A DNA stretch of 64,000 nucleotides from an uncultured Eubacteriales bacterium. GTDB lineage: Bacteria; Bacillota; Clostridia; Oscillospirales; Oscillospiraceae. Within the stretch, counting starts at the first letter, position 1. Each line of letters opens with the position of its first letter. Both the position numbers and the translations under genes were made by a program. The stretch spans positions 46,551 to 110,550 of the forward strand of contig CABQNH010000002.1 of the NCBI GenBank assembly GCA_902465435.1. The letters are read 5' to 3'. The notes beneath the pieces were generated by a model. The model was not told where the DNA came from, did not search any database, and saw nothing but the letters and a program-made list of their open reading frames with translations. Below, one piece after another: positions 1 through 6,340 of this stretch.

Positions 1-1491
1 CGTGTCTTTACGGAGGTCGCCAAGCTGGCCTACGAGGGCGGCGACTATACGCGCGCCGAGGATCTGCCCTACGTCATCGTTCCGGGTGAAGATCCCCTGC
101 ACCGCGAATCCGTTTTTCTGGAACGTGCCATTGCCGGGGAACGGATCCGTCTGGCTATGGGGCTTCCCCTTCAGCCCGTGCAGCAGCGCGCGTTGATTAC
201 CGAGGGCATGGATCAGGCGGCGATCGCGCAGCAGTATTATGAGCCGCCTCTCATTAATATCATTCCGTATGCCTGTCACCGCTGCCCAACGAAGCGCTAC
301 GTCGTAACCGAACTGTGCCAGAACTGTCTGGCCGCGTCCTGCCACGAGGTCTGTCCGCGCGGCGCGGTGTCCTTTCTGAACGGAAAAAGCCACATTGATA
401 CTGAGCGGTGCATCAAATGCGGCAAGTGCGCAAGCGCCTGCGCGTACCACGCGATCACCTTCATCGAGCGCCCCTGCCAGGCCGCCTGCGGGATGGACGC
501 AATCGGTCTGGACGACCACGGCCGCGCCGTCATCGACCATGACAAGTGCGTGGCCTGCGGGCAGTGCCTTGTCAACTGCCCGTTTGGCGCAATCGTGGAT
601 AAGGGACAGATTTATCAGGTCGTGCGCGCCATGGAGAGCGGCGAGCAGGTCATTGCTATTGTCGCTCCGGCCTTCGTCGGTCAGTTTGGAAAATACTGCA
701 CGCCGGAGAAATTTGTCACCGCGATGAAGCAGCTTGGCTTCAAGCGCGTGGTGGAGGTCGCGATCGGCGCGGACATCTGCACCATCGAAGAGGCAAAGGA
801 CTTTGCCGAAAAGGTGCCGTCCCAGCAGCCCTATATGGCAACCTCCTGCTGCCCCGCCTGGCATTCCATGGTGCACAAGCTCTACCCGGATCAGGCGAAA
901 AACATCTCCATGACACTCACGCCGATGGTGTTCACCGCGCGGCTGCAAAAGGAGGAGCATCCCGGCTGCAAGGTTGTCTTTGTAGGCCCCTGCGCCGCGA
1001 AAAAGTTAGAGGCAATCCGCGAAGATATCCGCAGCGACGTCGACTTTGTCCTGACCTTTGAGGAGCTTCAGGGTATGCTGGAGGCAAAGGGAATCGACTT
1101 TTCTACCCTTCCGGACGGCGTCGTTCTGGATGAAGGCACCGCCGCAGGCCGCGGCTTTGCCGTTTCCGGCGGCGTTGCAAAGGCTGTGGAGGATATTCTG
1201 CATCAGACCCGGCCGGAGCTGTCGGTCACGACCGCCCGCGCGGAGGGATTGCGTGACTGCCGCAAGCTGATGGCGCTGGCAAAGGCTGGGAAATACAACG
1301 GCTGCCTTTTAGAGGGCATGGCCTGCCCCGGCGGCTGCGTGGCGGGTGCCGGCACGCTGCTTTCCGTCGATCATGCGGCACGCATCGTCACCCGCTACCA
1401 GACGGAGGCGCGCCGCAAGACGCCGCTGGACAGCGAATACAGCGAAACTGGCGAAATGTTGGCAAAGGAGAAACCATTCCATGAAGTCTAA
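1..1491 (+). CDS. [FeFe]-hydrogenase, group B-like, 5' end outside window
   Basis: The reading frame is open from the first base, so the N terminus lies outside the window; an internal ATG at 157 is not the real start. The visible part has a ferredoxin-like region with several four-cysteine [4Fe-4S] motifs (for example CIKCGKCASAC and CVACGQCLVNC), followed by the H-cluster domain. The three H-cluster signatures are present: TSCCPAW, GPCAAKKLE and EGMACPGGCVAGAG. The second has Gly where group A enzymes have Met, and Ala replaces Gly in the first; both fit the poorly characterised group B of [FeFe]-hydrogenases. Family knowledge: these cytoplasmic iron-sulfur enzymes reduce protons or oxidise H2 in fermenting anaerobes. 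The gene overlaps the next ORF by 11 bp, so the two are probably co-transcribed. The hydrogenase family is secure; the subgroup and electron partner are inferred. Confidence 0.93.
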   Translation, partial: RVFTEVAKLAYEGGDYTRAEDLPYVIVPGEDPLHRESVFLERAIAGERIRLAMGLPLQPVQQRALITEGMDQAAIAQQYYEPPLINIIPYACHRCPTKRYVVTELCQNCLAASCHEVCPRGAVSFLNGKSHIDTERCIKCGKCASACAYHAITFIERPCQAACGMDAIGLDDHGRAVIDHDKCVACGQCLVNCPFGAIVDKGQIYQVVRAMESGEQVIAIVAPAFVGQFGKYCTPEKFVTAMKQLGFKRVVEVAIGADICTIEEAKDFAEKVPSQQPYMATSCCPAWHSMVHKLYPDQAKNISMTLTPMVFTARLQKEEHPGCKVVFVGPCAAKKLEAIREDIRSDVDFVLTFEELQGMLEAKGIDFSTLPDGVVLDEGTAAGRGFAVSGGVAKAVEDILHQTRPELSVTTARAEGLRDCRKLMALAKAGKYNGCLLEGMACPGGCVAGAGTLLSVDHAARIVTRYQTEARRKTPLDSEYSETGEMLAKEKPFHEV

Positions 1492-2017
1492 ACTCGTATG
1501 GCTGACGCGAACCGCCGCGCTGCTGGCGCTTTTGATTGCGCTGCAGGCAGGCACAAAGCCGTTTGGCCAGTTGGTAACCGGCTCCTGTGTAAACTGTGTG
1601 CTGGCGCTCGCAGCACTTCTGGTCGGTCTTTCCGGCGGCGCGGTCGTTGCGCTGCTCTCACCGTTTTTCGCCTTTCTGCTCGGCGTCGGCCCGCAGCTCT
1701 TCCCCATCGTTCCGGCCATTGCCGTGGGAAACCTGACACTTGTTCTTCTGTTGTACCTTCTGTGCGGCAGAAAGGACGCCGTACCGCTGCGCTCCGTACT
1801 GGGCTGGCTGCTTGCCTCGGCGGGCAAGGCGTTGACGCTCTACCTGCTGATTGTGCAGCTGCTCTGCCGCGTTCTGGCGCTTAAGCCGAAGCAGATCACG
1901 CTGTTTACCGCCATGTTTTCTTGGCCGCAGCTTGTTACCGCGCTGATTGGCTCGGGTCTTGCGCTATTGTTGTCTGTCGTTTTGAAAAAGGCACTCCATC
2001 ACGCCGGTCGCAGCTAA
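1481..2017 (+). CDS. ECF transporter S component-like integral membrane protein
   Basis: A 178-residue, very hydrophobic protein with five or six predicted membrane segments. The start is ATG 1481, inside the hydrogenase 3' end, with AAAGGAG about 10 bases upstream; the frame stays open further upstream but that part is a hydrogenase shadow. Size, Leu/Ala-rich helices and the arrangement TGS-C-VN, LSPFFAFLLG and IAVGN resemble S components of energy-coupling-factor importers, which bind a vitamin or other small substrate and dock on a shared ECF module. No ECF ATPase or T component is visible, so it would use one encoded elsewhere. The tight overlap with a hydrogenase suggests a shared physiological role, but the substrate cannot be read from the sequence. 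A generic small membrane protein is the alternative. Confidence 0.65.
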   Translation: MKSKLVWLTRTAALLALLIALQAGTKPFGQLVTGSCVNCVLALAALLVGLSGGAVVALLSPFFAFLLGVGPQLFPIVPAIAVGNLTLVLLLYLLCGRKDAVPLRSVLGWLLASAGKALTLYLLIVQLLCRVLALKPKQITLFTAMFSWPQLVTALIGSGLALLLSVVLKKALHHAGRS

Positions 2018-2164
2018 TTGCAACGGGTTCTCTGATGCGATCCGTGCGGCTCGACAGCGGGAGGCCTTTCAAATTCCGGCCTTCCAGCCGAAAAACCGGT
2101 GAAAAGCGCCGCTGTCCGCCGTAGAAGATTCGTTCGGCAATTTTCAAAATTGTATTTTGTGCAA

Positions 2165-2202
2165 GAGCGCCGCAGGAATCGTTTCCGGTTTCTGCGGCGC
2201 TC
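2165..2202 (+). terminator. Hairpin downstream of the hydrogenase operon
   Basis: A perfect 11-bp G/C-rich stem, GAGCGCCGCAG with CTGCGGCGCTC, around a 16-base loop, 148 bases after the last stop codon. There is no clean T-run behind it, so it may be a weak terminator, an mRNA-protecting hairpin or part of an unrelated palindrome. Confidence 0.35.
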
Positions 2203-2666
2203 CAGACTGTCGTCTGTTGTCCTTGGTGGGGAAAGTTGGATTTGCGGCTTGGCAATTCCGTTCTTAGAAATATGGTTCGTATAAATCTGTAATTTTACGG
2301 CACTGTTTTATAAAATTTCCGTCCGCAAATTGCAAGTGCAAGTTGCGATCTTTTTTTGCTGTAGAAAACGCCTCATAAAAAATAATACGCGCGGGTTGCG
2401 AAATCCGGAGATTTATCAAGCAGCGGGCGATTCATCGGCATCACTTCGAATCATATTTTAACACAAGTTGTCATTATGAATCAATGCTTTGCGCCGCAAA
2501 GCCACATTTTCTCTTTTAGCTCTCATCTTTTCTCCGGAAACGACGATCTTCCACCGAAAATCGTCGTTTCTCTCTGTCACCCGGGTACGAAAAAGATGGA
2601 TCCATATCCACAAAAAGTTCCGCTTTCCGTTCCGTCTTGCCATTTCTTCTTGTACTCTGCCGAAGG

Positions 2667-2944
2667 TAGCGTCAGTTAACAAGGGCAGACACGCTTGCGG
2701 TCCGGACTGGATCGCCGTCTGCTGCGTTATCGTCCTTGACTTGCGTCAGCAAGCCTGCGTCCTCTGCCTTGCAGACAACGCCCCAGGCTGGCCGGCAAGT
2801 CCTTCGGAGTTTTTCACGGAGGATAGACGGCTGCTGGCAAGGCAGACGAGACAGGCGGGCTGGCGCCCGCCCACGAGGATAACGACGCCAGACGTCGTTT
2901 TGCCCTGTGAAAAACCGTGTGTGCCCTTGTCAACTGACGCTAGC
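2667..2944. mobile_element. MITE-like element with about 26-bp terminal inverted repeats
   Basis: The left end (2667-2692) begins TAGCGTCAGTTAACAAGGGC. The reverse complement of the right end (about 2917-2942) begins TAGCGTCAGTTGACAAGGGC and continues with a similar ACAC. Only two or three mismatches occur over about 26 bases. The roughly 275-bp interior has no ORF of note and contains shorter inverted segments. Non-coding DNA of this size between long terminal inverted repeats is typical of miniature inverted-repeat transposable elements moved in trans. No target-site duplication is obvious. A related 20-bp sequence lies at 41872-41891. Confidence 0.55.
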
Positions 2945-3018
2945 AGAGTCGATGATTGCAGGATGGTTGTTTTCAACTTTCGTCCAAACGGCGCTTTCGC
3001 CAGCCGATCATTCCAAGC

Positions 3019-4149
3019 TCAGGGACAAGCTTCCCCGTAGTGCTCCTTCCACAGCCGCAGGGTCTGCTCCAGATAGCTGCGGTTCAGGCGGCAGAGATAC
3101 TCCGGCTTTCCGTCAAAGCGCCCGGTTTCTCCGTAGCACATGGCGGCGCAGGCATGGCACAAAAAGTTCAGCGAACAATTTGCGCATTCCTGCGGCAGGC
3201 GAATTGCGCCGGACGCCTTCCTCGTTTCCTGCCAAGCAGTGTCAAACCCCATGGTCTTGACATCAAAGGCTGGCTCCCGCATCTGTCCGCACGGCATCAT
3301 TTTTCCGTCCCACGTCAGCCAAAAGGAGCTGCTTCCCGCTCTGCACGCCATTCCCTTTCCCGGCGTTCCCTCGCAGTCGGTCACATTGCTTTGGGCAATT
3401 CCCTTTGACATCTGAAACGCCAACAGGCAGAACTGTTCCCGGCTCATCGTCAGCAGATTATAGCGCGCCTGAAATTCGCCCGCCTGTTCCGGCGGCATAC
3501 GGAAGTTCTCTCCGACGCTGCCGAGGTCGCGGCGGACGGGCGGGAACATGTACGGCGACGCCTGTGTCTGCGCGCCCATGGCCCGCGCCTGCGCAACGAT
3601 TTCTTCCATTTCGCCGATATTATCGGGCGTAAGCGACAAATTCACCTTCACCTCGACGCCCGCTTCGCGAAGCGCTCCGATATTCTTAACGATCCGGTCG
3701 TATGCGGGCGCACCGCAAAGCCGCCGGTACGTCTCATTCTCTGTCCCGTAGAGCGAAATATTGACGCGAGTCGGCGTTTCCTCCCGAAAAAGCGCCACCA
3801 CTTTTTCATCCATTAAATAGCCGTTGGAGTTGACGGAGATCATCATGCCCATTTCGTGCAGCGCACGATAGATCTCCGCAAAATCCGACCGCAGCGTCGG
3901 CTCCCCGCCGGTCAGCAGCAGAAATACCGTCCCCGCCTTCGCGGCGGCCTCACCGAGCGCGATCCACTCCTCGGCCGTCAATTCCCGTCCGCGTCTGCGC
4001 TGCTCCTCCTCGGTCAAATGCACATAGCACATTTTGCAGTTGAAATTGCAGCGCGCAGTCAGCTCAAAGGTTCCCGCCGTCGGCAGACCGAGCCGCCGTC
4101 CGCGCTCATGCAGATAGGTCAGCATTTGCGGAACCGCACCTTGACTCAT
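3019..4149 (-). CDS. Radical SAM/SPASM peptide-modifying enzyme
   Basis: A 376-residue protein. The radical SAM motif CNFNCKMC (Cys 34, 38, 41) coordinates the cluster that cleaves S-adenosylmethionine. GGEPTLR follows further on, and a Cys-rich SPASM-type C-terminal domain (CRAG, CGQM, CANC, CHACAAMCY) should hold auxiliary clusters. Such enzymes install thioether, C-C or epimerised residues in ribosomal peptides, or activate other enzymes. I chose ATG 4149 because it overlaps the upstream stop as ATGA and has AAAGGAG six bases upstream; a longer reading from 4170 would overlap the kinase gene by 25 bases. It is the last gene of a lipoprotein/kinase/radical SAM operon, downstream of two small peptide genes, which makes a peptide substrate plausible but unproven. 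There is no obvious separate RRE/PqqD-like protein nearby. Confidence 0.88.
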   Translation of the reverse strand: MSQGAVPQMLTYLHERGRRLGLPTAGTFELTARCNFNCKMCYVHLTEEEQRRRGRELTAEEWIALGEAAAKAGTVFLLLTGGEPTLRSDFAEIYRALHEMGMMISVNSNGYLMDEKVVALFREETPTRVNISLYGTENETYRRLCGAPAYDRIVKNIGALREAGVEVKVNLSLTPDNIGEMEEIVAQARAMGAQTQASPYMFPPVRRDLGSVGENFRMPPEQAGEFQARYNLLTMSREQFCLLAFQMSKGIAQSNVTDCEGTPGKGMACRAGSSSFWLTWDGKMMPCGQMREPAFDVKTMGFDTAWQETRKASGAIRLPQECANCSLNFLCHACAAMCYGETGRFDGKPEYLCRLNRSYLEQTLRLWKEHYGEACP

Positions 4150-4988
4150 TTCAGGCTCCTTTCCAGACACGCGACCGCGCTTTCCTCGGGCAGGCAGTCA
4201 AGGCGAAGGATCGAAACGCTCTCCGCCATGCGAAGCGCAAGCTCTGTCGCCGACTGCACGTCCCCCCTGCTCCACGGCTGCAAAACGATCTGGCTCAGCA
4301 GGCACCGCACCGCCTCGGCAGGACGCAGCTCCGTGCTCCGATCCTCCTTTGCCTGACGCAAAACGACGATCGCCTGAATGGGAAGATCGAACCTCTTGCA
4401 GATGCCCGACGTCCCGGCATAGGGCAGGCCGCCCGCCATTGCCGCTCCGTTTTCAAAATAGAGCAGCGTCTTGTCGCCGTTGAGCACCTCCGCGCCCCGA
4501 TATCGGTCCCACAGCTCGGCCTGCGTGGATTTTCCCGTGCCGGAGGGCGCGGTAAACAGGATCGCCTGACTGCCGACCCGGATCGCCGAAGCATGTAAAA
4601 CAGCGTGTCCGCGCGCAAGCAGGAGGCTCTCCATCATCATGCCCGAGAGCACCTGATCCAGCGTGCAGGTATGTGTCGGCGACAGAAGCTGCAAACGCGG
4701 ATTGACCGCGTCATAATGCAGGAGCGCATAGCCCCACGTTTTGAGCGTTCCGTGCGCGCTGACCTCCGCCGAGACCTTCCCGTCCGAAGCATGGACGCGG
4801 TAGAACGCATCCTCATAAATCACCGGTGCGGAAAGCGCCCCGTCCGCGTCCTGATAAATATGCAGCGTCGCATCGGCTGCTCCGCCGCAGGAAAACTGCG
4901 GCAAGAACGAATCCTCCCGAATCGGCAGCATCAGCCCGGTAAATCCGACCCTCACACCGCCGAGGCGCAGCGTAATCTTATTTGTCAT
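4146..4988 (-). CDS. HPr-kinase/PEP-carboxykinase-fold ATPase of a peptide-modification locus
   Basis: A 280-residue protein with a clear P-loop APSGTGKST at residues 147-155 and a possible acidic/Mg site NGDK at 170-173. The middle of the protein (HASAI before the P-loop, WDRYRG after it) resembles the HPr kinase/phosphorylase fold. That fold recurs as an unexplained accessory ATPase in many ribosomal-peptide and lasso-peptide clusters. The start ATG 4988 overlaps the lipoprotein stop by 11 bp, and the stop overlaps the radical SAM start by 4 bp, so the three are translationally coupled. A true HPr kinase is unlikely: the sequence is divergent and no PTS gene is nearby. The role could be phosphorylating the peptide or a partner; this is inference. 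Confidence 0.72.
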   Translation of the reverse strand: MTNKITLRLGGVRVGFTGLMLPIREDSFLPQFSCGGAADATLHIYQDADGALSAPVIYEDAFYRVHASDGKVSAEVSAHGTLKTWGYALLHYDAVNPRLQLLSPTHTCTLDQVLSGMMMESLLLARGHAVLHASAIRVGSQAILFTAPSGTGKSTQAELWDRYRGAEVLNGDKTLLYFENGAAMAGGLPYAGTSGICKRFDLPIQAIVVLRQAKEDRSTELRPAEAVRCLLSQIVLQPWSRGDVQSATELALRMAESVSILRLDCLPEESAVACLERSLK

Positions 4989-5691
4989 ACGCCATATAGA
5001 TCACGACGGTATGCTCCGCCGTCGCATGGCTCTGGATGCTCTGCGCAATCGCGCCGTCGGCAACGCCGCCAAAGCGCGCGCAGTAGGTAATGCCGCCCAG
5101 CAAAACGCCGTCCTGCATGTTCTTATAATACACAAACACATCCTCCGAAAAGTGCTTCCCGGAGATGTTGCGGATGTTGATCACGCCGTCGCCGAGATAG
5201 ACCTTGAACGCCTCGTCATAGTCCTCGCTGACATCCGCCGCATTGACGCGGGCGGCGACCTGTGCGCCGCTCATCTCCGAATAAGCGCCGCGATCGCTCT
5301 CGAGCACCAGCATCACAACATTTACCGGCAGACCGGTAAACACAAAATGAAACGTCCCGGCATCGACCTCGCCGTATTCCGCAGTCTGCGCTCCCGTATT
5401 TCGTATCACGATTGCGGCAATGTCCTCGACGGCCTCGTCGCTTCCGTCCTCAAAGAAGCTGCCAGAATAGCTGCCAACTGCCAGAATGTCCAGCCCGCTC
5501 TGCGAAACAGTCTGCCAGCCCTCCTGCGCGGAAAAGCCGGAGATCGGCGGAAGCACCTGCTCCGTTGGTAAAGTCCCGTCCGCAGACAATGATTCGGTCG
5601 TGTCCGATCGGCCGCTCTGCACCTTCCCTGACGCACAGGCGCAGAGGGAAAGCAGCAAAAGCAACAATAATATTGAAATAATTCTTTTCAT
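4978..5691 (-). CDS. Lipoprotein of unknown function, first gene of kinase/radical SAM operon
   Basis: A 237-residue predicted lipoprotein: MKRIIS, a long Leu-rich core and the lipobox LCAC, so the mature protein would be lipid-anchored outside the cell. I chose ATG 5691, preceded by GAGG with a six-base spacer, over a start four codons upstream. A Ser/Thr/Asp/Gly-rich linker follows the lipid anchor. The rest has the look of a small alpha/beta domain with hydrophobic strands (IAAIVIRN, FHFVFTGLP, VNVVMLVLES) but no family I recognise. It overlaps the kinase gene and has its own promoter (5757-5785). Its place in the operon suggests a surface sensor, receptor or immunity-like partner of the peptide system; that is speculative. 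Confidence 0.75.
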   Translation of the reverse strand: MKRIISILLLLLLLSLCACASGKVQSGRSDTTESLSADGTLPTEQVLPPISGFSAQEGWQTVSQSGLDILAVGSYSGSFFEDGSDEAVEDIAAIVIRNTGAQTAEYGEVDAGTFHFVFTGLPVNVVMLVLESDRGAYSEMSGAQVAARVNAADVSEDYDEAFKVYLGDGVINIRNISGKHFSEDVFVYYKNMQDGVLLGGITYCARFGGVADGAIAQSIQSHATAEHTVVIYMAYDK

Positions 5692-5756
5692 GGCGCACCT
5701 CAAAGAATAAGTGTAATAAGCAAAATATCAGGGCAGGAACGCTTCCTGTTCCTTTG

Positions 5757-5785
5757 ATTATAATGCGACGGCGCAAAAAAAGCAA
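5757..5785 (-). promoter_or_regulatory. Sigma-A promoter for lipoprotein-kinase-radical SAM operon
   Basis: On the minus strand, TTGCTT (5780-5785) and TATAAT (5757-5762) are separated by 17 bases. It lies about 65 bases upstream of the lipoprotein start, so the modification genes can be transcribed apart from the large surface gene. Confidence 0.6.
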
Positions 5786-5830
5786 CCGCTTGCCAAAGCT
5801 GTCCTGTATTCCAAGTCGGCAGATACGAAT

Positions 5831-5860
5831 ATGCGCCCGCCCTGCAAGGGGCGGGCGCAT
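5831..5860 (-). terminator. Strong hairpin between peptide genes and modification genes
   Basis: A perfect 12-bp stem (5831-5842 with 5849-5860), almost all G/C, with a six-base loop, starting 10 bases after the 52-residue peptide gene. No long T-run follows on the minus strand. It may be a partial terminator or an mRNA-stabilising hairpin; placing such an element after highly expressed precursor genes is common in peptide operons. Confidence 0.5.
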
Positions 5861-5869
5861 AGCTTTTCA

Positions 5870-6028
5870 TCACAGCGGGTCCTCGGGCAGCTCCACACCG
5901 CTGCCGGAAGCAGCGGGCTCCGTGGTCGGCTCGGAGGCAGTCCCCTCGGTCGCCGGTGACGAGGTCGTCAGGACATCGATCGCGGAAAATTCGATCACAT
6001 CCACCTCAGGCTTGCAAAATGTTTTCAT
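5870..6028 (-). CDS. Small KPE-motif peptide, possible modified-peptide precursor (52 aa)
   Basis: A 52-residue ORF starting MKTFCKPEVDVIEFSAIDV, then a Thr/Ser/Pro/Glu/Gly-rich tail ending ELPEDPL. AAAGGAG sits eight bases before ATG 6028; a longer in-frame reading from 6088 would overlap the upstream peptide gene. The N-terminal KPE-V-hydrophobic-F motif is shared with the 80-residue peptide just upstream, as if both were recognised by one partner. The acidic, low-complexity C-terminal half lacks Cys. Small peptides with this N terminus recur in Firmicutes near radical SAM or surface-protein genes (from memory), but I know of no assigned function. Confidence 0.65.
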   Translation of the reverse strand: MKTFCKPEVDVIEFSAIDVLTTSSPATEGTASEPTTEPAASGSGVELPEDPL

Positions 6029-6084
6029 ATCGTTCTCCTTTCCTCCTGCACAAACCCATCGGTCCGCGCAGAGCAGCAGCTGGT

Positions 6085-6327
6085 TCAAGACGTAAACACG
6101 TTGTAGCTCTCGCCGGAAATATCATAGGGGCAAAACTGCTCCGAAGGAATATTGCATACGCCGTTTGTATTAAAAATGTACCAGCCGGTATCGGCATTCG
6201 GATCCAGGTTCACAGTGCACTGACCGACCTGTCCCGCATTGGGGTCGACCGAACAGCTTGCAATGGTAGCACCCGCCAAGGAGAAGCTCTCATAAATCAG
6301 TTCGGGCTTGGAATATCTCTTTTTCAT
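6085..6327 (-). CDS. Small KPE-motif, four-cysteine peptide (80 aa)
   Basis: An 80-residue peptide starting MKKRYSKPELIYESFSLAG, with four Cys in the C-terminal part (CSVDP, CTVNLD, CNIPS, CPYDI) and several Asn, Asp and Gly. ATG 6327 has GAGGTG about five bases upstream and begins only 13 bases after the stop of the giant surface gene, so they share a transcript. The layout, a short hydrophobic KPE leader followed by a Cys/Asn-rich core, fits a precursor for radical SAM thioether chemistry. It could equally be a small disulfide-bonded exported peptide, although no classical signal peptide is present. The function is inferred from context only. Confidence 0.68.
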   Translation of the reverse strand: MKKRYSKPELIYESFSLAGATIASCSVDPNAGQVGQCTVNLDPNADTGWYIFNTNGVCNIPSEQFCPYDISGESYNVFTS

Positions 6328-6340
6328 GGTTACACCTCAC

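Larger units (their letters stand above)
2018..3018. other. Gene-free 1-kb interval with hairpins and a MITE-like element
   Basis: No convincing ORF. The left part holds a perfect 11-bp-stem hairpin (2165-2175 with 2192-2202) behind the hydrogenase operon. A second 11-bp stem (2537-2547 with 2560-2570) lies on the far side of the radical SAM gene end. The region 2270-2480 is AT-rich without recognisable signals. The 2667-2944 segment is bounded by inverted repeats and is listed separately. Confidence 0.6.

Noticed and set aside
4150..4170. Earlier start for the radical SAM gene at 4170
   Set aside because: It would overlap the kinase gene by 25 bases and lacks a ribosome site; ATG 4149 has an ideal one and an ATGA overlap.
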